This document shows, piece by piece, positions 63,968 through 64,000 of a stretch of DNA of 64,000 nt; the first letter of the stretch is position 1, and every line of letters starts with the position of its first letter. Origin of the DNA: Anaerocolumna aminovalerica (GTDB lineage: Bacteria; Bacillota; Clostridia; Lachnospirales; Lachnospiraceae); NCBI RefSeq assembly GCF_900115365.1, contig NZ_FOWD01000004.1:124001-188000 (forward strand), read 5' to 3'. Position numbers and translations under genes: made by a program. The notes below the pieces were generated by a model. It saw only the letters and a program-made list of their open reading frames with translations, ran no database searches and had not been told where the DNA came from.

Positions 63968-64000
63968 TACTGATTAATGGCGTATGAACCGTTCCGGGCT

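Overview
The window looks like a chromosomal segment of a low-GC, spore-forming, anaerobic Clostridia-type Firmicute, probably a Lachnospiraceae relative. The reasons are the AT-rich sequence, frequent TTG/GTG starts with strong GGAGG-type ribosome sites, sporulation genes (gpr, spoIIP, sigK), a homodimer-type pyruvate:ferredoxin oxidoreductase, and the conserved Firmicutes gene order rpsT-gpr-spoIIP-lepA-hemW-hrcA-grpE-dnaK-dnaJ-prmA-rsmE-mtaB. The species cannot be named from sequence alone.

Layout. 0-2.4 kb: small accessory genes (zinc-ribbon protein, a short SAM decarboxylase, a divergent membrane protein/XRE regulator pair, a ComFB-domain protein). 2.5-22.9 kb: the rpsT-to-mtaB housekeeping block, with a cysteine desulfurase-thiI pair inserted and a CIRCE operator before hrcA. 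23.0-26.5 kb: ireB-ruvX-DUF1292-fur-rnj. 26.6-29.4 kb: a YceG-like fragment protein and the trmR/U32 pair for tRNA wobble uridine modification. 29.5-36.4 kb: a polyamine operon (speD, speA, speE, speB, carboxynorspermidine dehydrogenase and nspC) that encodes two different routes to spermidine. 36.5-37.3 kb: two related long foldback repeats. 37.5-47.0 kb: the sporulation sigma factor gene sigK, split in two by an 8.87-kb skin-like element. 47.4-52.8 kb: a GtrA protein, an AraC regulator and an LplABC-type sugar ABC transporter. 53.0-60.0 kb: assorted genes (coiled-coil protein, XRE regulator, ABC-F ATPase, a substrate-binding/GGDEF/EAL sensor, an acetyltransferase, a small DUF3787 protein). 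60.2-63.7 kb: nifJ/por.

The most striking object is the sigK intervening element. The two halves of sigK lie on the same strand and in the same frame, and they join exactly through a shared AATG. The element ends carry a 12-bp inverted repeat (TTGGCGGTAATT) and the right end carries a large serine recombinase. Unlike a prophage-type skin, the cargo is an oligopeptide ABC transporter operon behind a near-perfect vegetative promoter, plus a stand-alone C39-like cysteine peptidase, a C-terminal remnant of L-ribulokinase, and a 66-residue protein just upstream of the recombinase that is a good candidate for its directionality factor. The predicted result is a transporter present in vegetative and forespore DNA that is deleted from the mother cell when sigK is assembled. 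The split SigK has no pro-sequence, so excision may be the main switch on its activity.

A second theme is long foldback (inverted-repeat) elements in intergenic DNA at 8.4, 17.2, 27.0 and 36.5-37.3 kb. None carries a gene, and they resemble MITE-like or large structured-RNA elements. No rRNA, tRNA, CRISPR array or intact insertion sequence was seen.
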